Below, in pieces: positions 1-12,500 of a DNA stretch of 64,000 nt. Numbering within the stretch: position 1 is the stretch's first letter; each line of letters opens with the position of its first letter. The notes under the pieces were generated by a model, which saw only the letters and a list, made by a program, of their open reading frames with translations, did no database searches and was not told the origin of the DNA. The stretch is from Piezodorus guildinii. Taxonomy: Eukaryota; Arthropoda; Insecta; Hemiptera; Pentatomidae. The DNA lies in contig CM041295.1 in the NCBI GenBank assembly GCA_023052935.1, positions 22,943,806 through 23,007,805 on the forward strand, given 5' to 3'. The translations under genes and the position numbers were made by a program.

Positions 1-1445
1 GAAGATGATTTTCAAGGAGGTGATAATAAATGGTGTTTGAAAATGGTTGGAGATGACACTTACAGAGGGAGATGGGTAAAGAGTTTCAAAGTGTGGTAGC
101 ATGGATGATAAAGGACTTTTTAAAGGAACTAGTTCTATGAGGGTAAATATAGATTGGCAGGCTGAGATCTTGTGTTTAGGGTGTTCACCGAAGAGTGCAA
201 AGTAAGCAGGTATTTTCTACAGGATTCAGGATAGAGTAACCCTTGACCAGAATACCTATATATCCTATAAATCAATCTTTTTAACTTCATCTCCTATTCA
301 CTACTGAGTCCTCTATATAATAGGTAGTACTCCATAGTCAAAGTGGTGGAATACGAAGGAGGATACTATGGGTGGATGACTAATTCTAGAAAAAAAGTAA
401 CGGAAACCTAGGAGCTGTTTAAGGATTGATATGGATTTATTTGTGACCTAGGAAATATACATACTAGTGGTGCTGGGAATGTCAGATAAATTTAGGTAGG
501 TCATCTATATATGTTAAAAATAAGGTCGGTGAGAGGGATGATCCTTAGGGAACACCTCGGGAGAGAGTAAATCAATGGTGAGGAAGGTTTGTTGGGAATA
601 ATGACAGTCTGGGAATGGAGCAATGAGGACTGGAGCCAGCTCAAGGCACTATTGGACAGCGAAATTTCTTGTAGTTTTAGAGCGTAAGATTGCGTGAATG
701 ACACTTTTAAAGACTTTATATAAATAAGATTTTTTGCTATAAAAAAATTATAAATAAGATTTCTTTAGTTTAAAGTATAATCTTTTATTGAATAAACAAT
801 GACAGAGCAAAGAAGACATTATAGAATGAAAAATAAGTTCTTTACATTCTTTCATTGGATAAAGCTTATCTGTCAGTTACATTATAGGTTTCAATTAATT
901 ATCTCAGAAATCAGTCAGAAACCAAAAATTATTCTTGTCTAAATCACTTTCCCATATCTTCTTACTTGAAATAAATCCAAAGGTTTAGATTTACTTTTAA
1001 TGGAAATCCTATTCCTTATCTTTGATAAAAAAAAAATAAAATAAAATAATTAAAATTACTTAGGATTATGAATTTTTTTTTTTTTTTTTCAATCTCCTAA
1101 TATAAACTTATATTTTATAAGCACATTGTTAAAATTTCCTGAATCTTTTGTTTTTCAATGGTACATTATACATCTATACTACTGTTCAAATTTCAGATTT
1201 TGAAGATAAGATTTAACTCATAATAAAAATAAAGAAGACTTAATCATATACTGTCATAATAAGTTTAATCAAAATTGTTTAGGAGAAAAGGGTAAAAATG
1301 AGTAAAATAAAAGATGTTAAATGGCATTTTAACTAAGCAGATTTTAGTTTCGGTTTTGCTGTAACATATATCACTAAAATCGACTCATTGGACATGCTAC
1401 TAATTGCAGAAAATAAAATTAATTTTCATTAACAATGGTACATAC
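1..1445 (-). other. start of AP-2 alpha intron 18; no host exon recognised
   Basis: I searched the minus strand for the conserved C-terminal block (MYRLTLR...) and did not find it. The only recognisable content is a decayed LINE fragment at about 250-700. The rest is AT-rich without recognised features. Confidence 0.6.
250..700 (-). repeat. decayed LINE reverse-transcriptase fragment
   Basis: Read on the minus strand, 480-620 retains a 'S..S.I.PL..LIFNIY' then 'DDLP' pattern. It also resembles the LINE at 56298-58585: phrases such as 'tcaaagtggtggaatac...aaggaggatac' recur at about 57098-57140, and the 'aaggtcggtgagagggatgat' area matches 57555-57605. It is broken by stops and frameshifts. 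Same family as 56298-58585, much older. Confidence 0.5.
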
Positions 1446-1650
1446 TTGGGCTTGCTTATTAGGCTCTAGACGCAGAAGACATCCTATTTGCTGAGTTCTG
1501 GTATGAACAATACCAGCACAAACAAAATTATCAGGGTTGGGGTCAATGCCATCAAGTAACTGCATTCCAAATCCAATAAGCTTTGTTCTAGTGGCCATTA
1601 AATCCATTCCTTGAGTGGCACGGAATATTAACTGGGATTTCTGCGGATTA
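1446..1650 (-). CDS. AP-2alpha: AP-2 alpha coding exon 18 (platform subdomain; not the last exon)
   Basis: Residues 848-916. [40 protein letters not shown], then [14 protein letters not shown]. Arg908 and Glu910 match mammalian Arg905 and Glu907 of the platform site. The matching Arg916 would lie in the missing next exon. A donor CAA|GTATGT follows residue 916. If unspliced, the frame runs 8 more codons (VCTIVNEN) to TAA, which is unlike any relative. Terminal exon not seen at 1-1445. Confidence 0.94.
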
Positions 1651-3491
1651 CTGTAGGAATAAAACATAAATAAATAAGAAGTAGATAAAGTAATATCTTC
1701 TTTAAATAATTTTTTAAACATGGATCTTACCCGCCAAGATTCTTCCATCTTGCAAAAAATGATTCACCATTCATTTCAGTTGGTTCAAAGAATTTATTTA
1801 TGAATATAGGAAGCTTAATCGTCAACTTCTGAGGAACATTATTATAGATGAAAGAAATGTTCATACTTGGAGCATCTAGAAGATTCAAATTGACATAAAT
1901 TAATTTTTATAAACATATCATTTAAATGTTTCGAGATGGAAGTATAACAAAATAGATAATATAAGAATACATTTTACTATGATAAAGATTTTTTGTAAAA
2001 TACATGTCATAAAGTCAAGATCATGGGCATAGGCAGGGGAGATGGGGGTGACTGCAGCCCTCCCAGAAATGGTTGGTGCAAATAGAAATTATAAAAATAA
2101 AATAAAACATAAAGATAAAAAGTGAATTTAGGGGTGGTTAGGTATTGTTTTTACTTCCAAGAAGTACTTGATATTCAAATTTATAGGCCTATAATGTTTG
2201 GAAAAATTAATTTATATTTTAAACCCACTTTGCCATCTTCTAACGATTTTTTACTACTTGGCCTCCTCCCCAGCTCTCTAAATGAAAACCCTGAATGTTT
2301 CTTGGAGAAGATTATAATAAGCATTAAATAGCGGTCGAGGAGACGTAAGTTATTAATAGTTTAAGGGCCGATACATGGTTAAATAGTGATAAAACATAAT
2401 TTAAAGATACAAAATCATAATGTTTTGATTTTAAAATATAAATTTTATGGAATAAATATCTTTCAGTTAAATTTGTTCCTCTCTTTTCAATTCTCTGATC
2501 ATATTAACCATATTTAATTGGGTAAAATAAAACATAATAAGTAAAAAGTACCTGTGTAATCTTCAACACATTCTACATTAACCATTTGTTGAATTTGTGC
2601 ACCAGCATCTAATACAGGCTCTACTGGTTTAATTTGCAAACTCAGTTTTGCTACCCATTCATTAGGATTTAGTAGGGAAGCTGTGAAACCCTAGGAAAAA
2701 AATTAATAATAGTAAGAACAAATAAAATACCATACTAATTTCAATAAATACAAATTATGGCAAAAATAATTAAATCTTGATCCATTTTAGCTAAAAAAAA
2801 AGATAATAATAATTTTTATATAATTGATTATGATATAATACCACATAATGGAAATATTCTAAAAAAATGCCCAAGTCTTAAAATACCAGTAAATATATAC
2901 CACATGTTCTGTCGATTCAGACATCATCAAAATAAAAATAAATGAATGGAAATGCGGACAAGAGACAGCACATCTCACATCATCAGTTAATAAATATTAC
3001 CCAAATAGCGACAATAAATAACCCTAAGACGATTTAAAATAATTTATAATAATAAGCATGTTATATACAGTAGAAGGTAAATTGTTTGAATTAAATTGAT
3101 GCTTTAGTCCTAATAATAATTTTATTCAATAATTTTGTTCTCTTCATTCAAGCTTAATAATAAAAATTACAAGTAACAACAATATAAATTAATTAAATGG
3201 AAACTATACTAAAAACATTTTAAAACGTGATTGAAAATTAATTTTTTTTTTTCCACACAGAGAGCAGAGATAAGTTATCAAATGCTTTACCAACACTCAG
3301 TATATTTTCTTTAGTGTTCAGAGATGCATTCAATGTGGAAGTTTATAAGGTTGAATCTATTTCATAAACAACACATAACCTATACATAGCTATGACAGTA
3401 AAAAATGGGTTATGAAGAAAAAATAAAACATATTGTGTTTTATAAAAAATGAAAACATGTACATGTATGCATGTATATATGTATATGTATG

Positions 3492-3571
<80 letters not shown>

Positions 3572-6500
3572 TATAGATTATACATGAAGTTAATTGGTAA
3601 TTTTATAAATTTATGGCACCCTCACTCAGCTTCCGCTGGCTCTGACAAGTGACGCGGGTGAAAGGGAGGCACTGGGATCCCTCCAATTCTGCTTGTTCTT
3701 CCACAAGTGGGGGGGGGAGGGAGACGGACTCTGGGTTCCCCAGCAAATTTTAAATATTGTATATAAGTATGAGTGTGTTTATGTTTTGTTTATTTATTTG
3801 TCAACCTAGTATTTATTTAATTTATAAATTTTGTTATTATATACCTTTATTCATTTTAGTTTCATTTTAAGTAATTTGACTCAGTTTACTCTGAGTAATC
3901 CTACAGAGAGGACAGCTCCGCTCCGAGGGATTAGCAGTACTTTGTCAGAGAAGAACCTTTCTTTATACTTACTTTTAATTTTTATTCTTTACTAACTGAA
4001 AATTTTACTCCACATAATAGTTCTGTCTTATTATATATTACCTAATTAAACGGAAATTCATTTTTTCAGTCTTAATAAGATGAATAATTGGCAAAAACCG
4101 TTAGTAAGGTCCCACTATGGGGCCCAATAGTGATGGGGGGACAAACCACCTCCTATTACATCTAATAATGAAATTACTCAAAATAACTCTCTCCTTTATC
4201 ATAATATAAAATATTTACATTATTTTAAAGGACCATTCATAGTGATTGTTGAAAAAAAAGACGACACTAACCCTGCTTTTTTCCATGATATGAAATTAGG
4301 GAAATTTTTAGGACTAAGTAACACTCATGTACACAGTGTCAAAAGGAAAAATCAAAATCAAATTGAAATCGACTTTCGAACGTATGACCTCGCCAACCGG
4401 TTCCTAGAAAATCCTTTTATCACAAGCAATAATCTCAAAGCATTTATACCTTTACAGTACGTATTAAAGTTCGGAATAATAAGAGATGTACACACTTCTA
4501 TAACCGAAGATGAAATTATTAAAAATCATAACTCGAATGAAAAAGTTTTAAAGGTTAGACGATTTAATAGAATCATAAAAAAAGGTTTCCGGGGAAATAA
4601 ATAAGATGCCAACCGGAACTATTCAAATTACTTTTCACTCTCAGAAACTTCCTAAAGCATTGGTTTATATTTAGCTCTTCGAAAAGTCGTGCCTTATATA
4701 TCTAAACCGAGATTCTGTGAAAAGTGTCTTCGTTATGGACATCTCAAGGAAAAATGCCGCGGTAAACAAAGGTGTCAAAATTGTGGGGATTACGAACACA
4801 CAATTAATGGCTGCACCAATCAAATAAAATGTGTTCATTGTAAATCACCTCATAAAACGAACGATATAAATTGTTCTGAAAAAAAAGACAGGAAAAAATT
4901 AAACAAATAATGGCGGAAAAACTATTAAGCTATAAACAGGCCTCTGAACTCTTTCTTATTAATACACACAACAGATTTTCTCTTTTAGATTTTCCTGAAA
5001 TCGATGATAATTTAAACGACTACAATATTTTAAATTATAGAAATCCCAGAAAAAAGTTACATCAAGCCAGACCACAAACGCACAATGAGAAAAAAACGAA
5101 AAAACCGAATTTACAAACGAAATATTTCACTCTACGGACTTACAACACGAGAGTAATCAAACTAAAAAAGCTTCCATATATGAAAATCCTCATAAATCAA
5201 CAAGTGACTCTAAATATGTGAATATGTTGAATGCACTTATAAACAAAATTAAGTCAATAGAAAATGAAAAAGATACCGTGAATATCATTGGTCAAACTTT
5301 TTACAATTTCGTTCATGAAAACCAAGAAATTATTTCCAATATTACTATACTCAACAAACCTGAAAATGATAACATGGCTACGGATTAATGTAATACTATA
5401 CTTTTTCAAATTTATCTTTCTATTAATTATTATAATTATAATTACTTTCTATTATTAATCTCTTAAAAGAAAGTAATTCTATTACTTTCTATTAATTAAT
5501 TCAATGAATCAAAATAATTTACATTGCTTCAATCTTAAAATCATACAACACAATTGCCATAGCATAAATAATAAATTTCAAGAACTTAGTAACCAATTAA
5601 ACGTTCACAAAGTCCATGTAGCTTTACTTCAAGAAACATGGTTTAATCGAAATAAAGAATATAAGGCCAAAAATTATTATATATTACGAAAAAATAGAAG
5701 AGATCGATATGGCGGCTTGGAATATTTCTTCACACTAATTTTAAATTTGAAAAAGTTGAACTTAAAAATATTGGACCAATCGAAGCGCTAGGCATTAAAA
5801 TTACGAATCTAAAGCCACAATTAATTTTAATTTCGGTTTACATTTCTCCTAGCAGTAAGCCAAGCTCCTCAAATTTTAGAAATTTATTTTCTATTTCTGA
5901 AAATTTTCCGGAATGCGGCATTATCATTGGAGGAGATTTTAATGCTCACTCGTCATACTTTGGTGTTAATGAAACGGATTCACAAAGAGGAGATGTTCTG
6001 ATTCATGAACTGCTACAGTCTTCTTTTCTACTCTTGAACGAACCTGACGTTGCAACGAGAATCGCCACACCGAAAGTGAAACCATCTATACTTGACCTCA
6101 CGTTCTCAACACCTGATTTAGGTCATAAATTATCATGGACCGTATCTTCCGAAAACCTTGGCAGTGACCATTTTCAAATCATAATAGAATTGAGCGATGC
6201 TACCATTGACCAAAGGAAATTTTACAGTAGAAGAAATTTTAAGAAAATGGATAAAGATCTCTATATAGCTACCTTAAACCAATTATGGGGTAACAACCGC
6301 GAAAATTGTCTTTTAGTTACCAGTATATGTAATCTTATTAACCAAGCCGGAGAATGTGCTATCCCACGAACAAAGATTCCCAATAAACCAAACTTTCATC
6401 CAAAAAGTTGGTAGAATAACTCGTTAAGCATAGCTAACAATGAAAAATTACGAGTCATAAAGGATTAAAAACACAATATGACTATCGAAAACTACAATCT

Positions 6501-9500
6501 GATGTGGAAAAAAATAAATAAAATGAAAACTCTAATTAAGAAAGCAAACAAAGAATCGTGGAAAAAGTACGTTGAAACCATAAATCCCCAGCATATTAGC
6601 AACATGTGGAACAAAGTAACAGCATTAAAAGAAAAATCAGCTAAAAAAGAAAACGTAGTAACCTCAAACAGAGAAACTGCTGTAATGTTCCTCCAACAGT
6701 TTTGCAACATATTTGCACCTAGACATAGAGTTTCTTTTGAGCAAACCCATATCCAGTACCAACAATGACCCTCTGACCATGCCTCTACAATTAACTGAAC
6801 TAGTAGCAGTATTGAAAGGAAAGAAAGGTACTGCCCCAGGTGTAGACGAAATCAACTATACCATGATTCAGCTCCTACCACCGCTCTGGAAAGACCAATT
6901 AATAAAGACTTTAAACCAAGTATGGTACAAGTCTCCAAGTCCCGAATGAATGGAGAATAATTCAGATTGTACCAATTCCTAAACCAGGTAAGTATTCTTA
7001 GTGCTGAACTGTATGCCATTCTCAAAGCAATATTTTACTGTCAACGCGAATACTCTAACGCCAATGTAGTCATATTCACAGACTCGGCTTCCTCGTGAAA
7101 ATTATTGAAACATGTATACAAAAACAAATTAACATCATACATAGCCCTAGATATTATCCGGAATATAAAAACCAGTAGCAACAGTTATTGCTTCCAATGG
7201 ATACCGAGCCATGTAGGACTGTCAGGAAATGAAGCGGCAGATAGAGCTGCCGGGAAAAAACAAACTACAAAAGAAAATGCGAAAGTACCTCTCCAAGACC
7301 TTTTAAAATGTCTGCTGAATGAAACGGTCCAGGAATGGCAGGATAAATATGACTGGGAGTCACAATTCAAAGGGAAGGACTATTATCAAACCCAGCCAAC
7401 CGTCAGCCTGATACCATGGTTCTCAAAGATCCAACAAATCGATAGGAAAGAAATTGCCCAACTTGTAAGACTACGGACTAACCATGGCTGCACAAAAAAA
7501 TATCTAAATTTAATGAAAATAGAAAATGATGGCAATTGCGTAACATGCAAAGTCCCTGAACCCGCGTCATATTCTATTCCGATGCAGGAAATATGGGAAG
7601 CAAAGAGAAGCGATGGTTCCCCTAGAAACAGAGGCCATGTTTTTACAACAGTTAGATAAAAAAAAATTTTGATGATCAAGCAGTTCTTTACTAACGCCCA
7701 GTGCAAACTATAGAAAAAAAAAAAAAAAAAATCACTTCACAGAATTTATTTTAATGATAATAGTGTTATTATTTTATTTTTTCTATCTCTTTTGAGTTAC
7801 CTTCCTCTCTCATTTACATTCTTTTATATTATTCTCTATCTACTTAATTTATTGATACTTTTTTTATTATTTTTGGTTTTATAACCTAAGTTTTTATTAA
7901 ACTGTGGCAAACATGTATTGACCATATAGGATTTGGTGTCAAGTCTTGACGGTCACTTGTATATAATAATAAAAAAAAAAAGAAAAAGTAATTTGACTTC
8001 CCTTTTGTTAAATTGTATAAATGTAATCCTGTAGCAATATTGTTATTGTCTATTGTGACAAATTGTAATAAATCCGAATAAATAAAAAAAAAAATATATA
8101 AATCAATCATCTACATCTAGTAACAATTAATTAATGAATTCCACATTACTTTGGCAAAAAAAAAAAAAAAAAAAAAATGAAAATCAGTGCTCAAAATGAG
8201 GCATAATAAAAAAGAAAAGATAGTTTGTAACCTCAAATCCTAAATATTAAGTTATATATACCTGTAGAGGAAAAGATGTCTTATTTCCATAAAACAATCC
8301 CAACCTTCCTAAATTCTGTCTAAATTCACATTTGACACCAATTTGAATCAAGTCATTTTCGAATAAAACTCCATTATTCTTACATATAAACCTACAAGAA
8401 AAGAAGAAACAATTATTTTTCTGGACTGCAAAGACAATACCAACAATAAAAATTTAGTAAATCTTACTTTTTAGGATTATAGGTGTTTTGTTGAATAGTG
8501 CTAGACTGAGTATTATTAATTGAATTTCCACTATTATAAATGTCACCAACTAGAACATCTAAGAGGACACCAGTATTAGTTGGTGCCGGAGGAGTTGAGA
8601 GTCCCAGGAGGTCAGTTGCAGCATTATTTGTAGTAGCAGAAGTAGCCTGTCAAATAATAATTATTTTAGGTCTAATTAAATTAATAATATTATATAAAAA
8701 TATGAATAATAAAAAAGATAGAGGAAACTACTACCATAATATTATAACATACACCAAATAAAAATAATGTACATGTACATATACATATAATTTAAAATAA
8801 ATGTACTATAAAGAATAGTAATAAAGTATGGAAAGTACAGAATGGTATTTTCCACCAAGATAGTGAATGAGAATAAAAAGGATGATAGCCACAGCCATTA
8901 AAGCCTCTGCACTCTGAATCACCTAAATGAGTAGCAAGAGAAAAAATTAGAAAAATTCTCTCAGACAACTTAAAATTAGTTAAATGAAAGCAATTGGGAC
9001 CCCAAATAGGTCAGGAAGAATACATATCGATATTCAGGGATAGTAGAAGCCTGTTTTAAGATACTTATGAACATAACTAACTTTTAGATCTCCATAGATT
9101 AGTAATAGTGAAAAGTCCCAGGTCATGAAGAGGGGATGAAAGTTTATCATTTTGATATTTGTCCAGCCATAAAAAATATAGAATAGATACAGCAAATAAC
9201 TTTGTGAGAAAATCCATTTTTTACTGAGCTGCAAGGAAACGTAGGATAGCATGGTCTACATAATAAAAAAAACAAACTAGAAATGCAACATAATTGGCCA
9301 AATTAAAATGCCATGGTCTCACCAAATATTGCAAGTTTTAGAAAGGTAACAGATCACACTGAAAATCAAAATAAGCCTGTGTTGAATGATCAAATATTAT
9401 GACAGAAGAAATAATAGAAATATTCCAATGCCAAATGATAATAATAATTCAGCTAGAGTAAAAAATAAAAATATTAAGAGAAAAATACGCCCACAATTAT

Positions 9501-12500
9501 AAAAGTTGAGCAGCTGGGTTAAGAGATCTGAACTGATTAGATAAGGTGTTGTTACATCACAAGTGCTTTTGTGACGACCAACATAATAATTACAGTTTCC
9601 AGTATTAGAGTTAATGACAAGTTGGGTTTCTCATCAAACTGTCATAAATGAAGCTCCAAAGCTAAGCTGCAAAACACTAAAAGGACAGTGAAAAGGAATT
9701 TCCTAAATATTAAAGATGACAGTAAAGGAAGCATACCATACCAGAAATGCTTAGGATTGATTCTGTTCTGATATCAAAACATTTGTTAAAAAGAGTTGAA
9801 AAATAGCAACTCTAGACTTATAATTCATAAAATAAAATCAATTATTTTTTCCACTTTGGATTTACTATACTTAAAATCAACAAAAATAACAGATTTTTTA
9901 ACAGAAGTAAAGTATTATAAAATAAAATTTGAGTAACAAAATAAGAGTTTAATGATCCATGCTTGTGAGATAGCTATATTATAAAATAAGTTAAAACAAG
10001 TAAAAAGTTATAATATTGCTTGATACAATAATTGGGTACAAGAAATATGAAGCATTTTTCATTACACTGTAACCAATATGAAAAAATGAGTAAATTTTAT
10101 GGAAAATTTTAAGTTGCACAAAGTGGGTGGCTCCAATGGTTCCAACCACAGAAATATTGAAAAATTGATATTTCTTAAGTAGTGAAGAAGTATTTATAAT
10201 ACGTGACATGTCCTGCAAATGATTCATCAATTGTTAACATGACATTATATATATAAAAAATTATTAAAATTGATCTTACTAGATTATTTGAATTATGATT
10301 ATTAGTATGTTCAGATGAATTCATATTATGTGTCAGAGCAGGGCGAATTTCATTTTCTGGTACTCTTCCAGGTTTCTTTTTCTTCAGAACAGCTAAAATT
10401 GATGATTCTCTTTCAGGAAAGGATGGCATTTCTTCTAAAACAGTTGCCTAAAAAACACAACAAGTTTAAATAATGTAACAAATAAGATTAATTATACCAA
10501 CCAATGGAACAATGATGGCCAAATAAAGTTGAATGAGTAAAGAGTAGATCCTATTAATATTCACATACATATAAATTGGGTTGTCCAAAAAGTTCGTTGA
10601 GATTATAAAAATATAATTTACTTTTTATTTTTTCAACTAAAAATGAATTACAAAGTTAATGTTTACTTATATGTCTTTAATCCTCATGGAATTAACTATG
10701 TTTACACATGGAATTTGTCTTTATTAAGGCTCAGTAGTGTAGTTTATTAAGCTGTTCTTTTTTAAAAAAAAGGAAATTGCAGCCCAAACTGCAAGAAAGT
10801 TTGTGCCGTGTATGGTTGTGATTTAATTGCTGAAAGTTTTCAGAAGGGCTTTTTGTGGTTTAGATCAGGTGATTTCAATTTGGAAGTCCAACCCAGGCTG
10901 GCCGGAGTTCTACTCTTAAGATCGAGGATATTATGACGGTTATCGCAAACAATCCACAAATTACTGTCCGTGAGATAGCTGCAGAGTTAAGAGCCTGTCT
11001 ATCGACCATTTTTGATCATCTAGAGAAGGCTGGGTATGTCTGTGGTTACGATGCATACGATGCAAGTGGTTACGATGCAAGGAACCCTATTGAAAGGATT
11101 TCATGTTTGAAATGAGTTCTTACTGGTGACAAAAAATGGATTCTCTACATCAACAACAGCTGAAAAGAATCTTGGGGGTTGCCTAGAATGATGCTGCTCG
11201 CAACACCAAAAGCCGACTTGCATCCAAGAAAGGTGATGCAGTATTTGGTGGGATTGGAAGGGACCCATTCATTTTGAGCTCCTTCCACAAAACCGAACTA
11301 TAAATACGGACTTTTACTGAGACCAATTAGACAGATTGAAGGCAGTAATTAAAGAGAAATGGCCAGAGTTGGCATATCGGAAAGGAGTGCTATTCTACCA
11401 AGACAATGCTAGGCCCTATGTGTCTTTAAGGACTTATCAAAAGTTATTAAGTTTCAGATGGAAGATTTTACCTCACCCGCCGTACTCACCTGACATTGCT
11501 CCTTCGGATTTCCATCGTTTCCGTCTCCTCAAAAATTTTCTACAAAGGAAATCCTACTCTTCAGAAGAAAATGTCAAACCGGACCTTTTATTGTTCTTCA
11601 GGAATAAGGACAGTGATTTTTGGACAAAAGGGGCAATGGACCCTCCAAGCCGTTGGAGAAGGGTAATCGCTAAAGGTGGTAACTATTTTGTAGATTAAAT
11701 AAATACATTTTAAACTGTTCATCAATTTTAATTTTTGTCCGAATTTCTCTACGAACTTTACGGACAACCCAATAAAGACAAACTAGCGTACCTTAGGGGG
11801 GTAAATGGGTAGGGCAACAGGACTAGAGAGGGAGATTGGTGCGGGCATCTCCCCCACTCTTTGTGAAATTTATCAAGCTAGAGTGCCCTACCCACTGCTG
11901 TGATAAACTTCCAGTCCTCCCTATCCCTACCAACGCCTACTGTCACCTCCAAGTGGTGCCCCCCGGGGAGTCCGATGGGACTCGCGGACGACAGAGGCGG
12001 GGATTGGTCATTTGGCCAGGAGTTGTTGGTTGCGACCTCTGCGAAAGCAGGTACGGACGCCCAGACTCCGCAATCAATCAAGGCTCTTGAGCCCAAACAC
12101 TCCAGATCTGAACCCCAAGACCAGGGTGGTCGATCCGCGGAGGATAACTCCTCCGCCTGGGTCCCCTCTAGGTCTTCGAGGAGGAGGAGAAGGAGGAGAC
12201 ACAATCCTACTGCTAGGATCATATTAAAATCTACTGATGCCGCTCCGTCATCAGGCAAACAGACAACACCAGAGCCTGGGAGGAGTCAGGCTGAGTCTGG
12301 TGCTGCGGCCCTCCATCCTGGAGCAGGCCCTGTACCTGGCACGTCTGGCTCCGGACCCAAGGTCACAGGACTCAAACCAACTGGCAATGCTCCAGTCACC
12401 AAGATGCCTCCTGTTAGGCCATCGGGCGGGGTTGTGGGGTCTCGCAAGGAACCTGCAGTCGTGCCCGTGAAGCCCCAAGGAAGAGCAACTTCTCAAACCA

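Larger units (their letters stand above)
3603..7729 (+). mobile_element. I-like LINE, frameshifted and internally deleted
   Basis: Non-LTR retrotransposon in AP-2 alpha intron 15, antisense to the gene. Order: GC-richer leader (about 3603-4240), ORF1 with CCHC zinc knuckles, ORF2 with APE-type endonuclease, start of reverse transcriptase, then directly the RNase H domain, and an A-run at 7713-7729. Zinc-knuckle Gag plus RNase H fits the I group. The palm of the reverse transcriptase is missing. The outer ends are uncertain; a second poly(A)-like end at about 8083-8095 could be the true 3' end. No target duplication found. Confidence 0.7.

Noticed and set aside
501..704. Minus-strand 67-codon ORF as a gene
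   Set aside because: It lies in a decayed LINE fragment and has no start context or homology of its own.
1321..1400. Minus-strand TTTTAG followed by a short frame (MLQQNRN) as the missing last exon of AP-2 alpha
   Set aside because: It does not resemble the conserved MYRLTLR C-terminus and stops after seven codons.
3343..3652. Tyr/Ile-repeat ORFs on both strands
   Set aside because: Translation of a (TA)n microsatellite; no non-repeat coding sequence.
6975..7000. A perfect donor CAGGTAAGT followed closely by TTCTTAG, looking like a mini-intron
   Set aside because: The GGTAAG is just the Gly-Lys codons of the RT motif PKPGK; 14 bases cannot be an intron.
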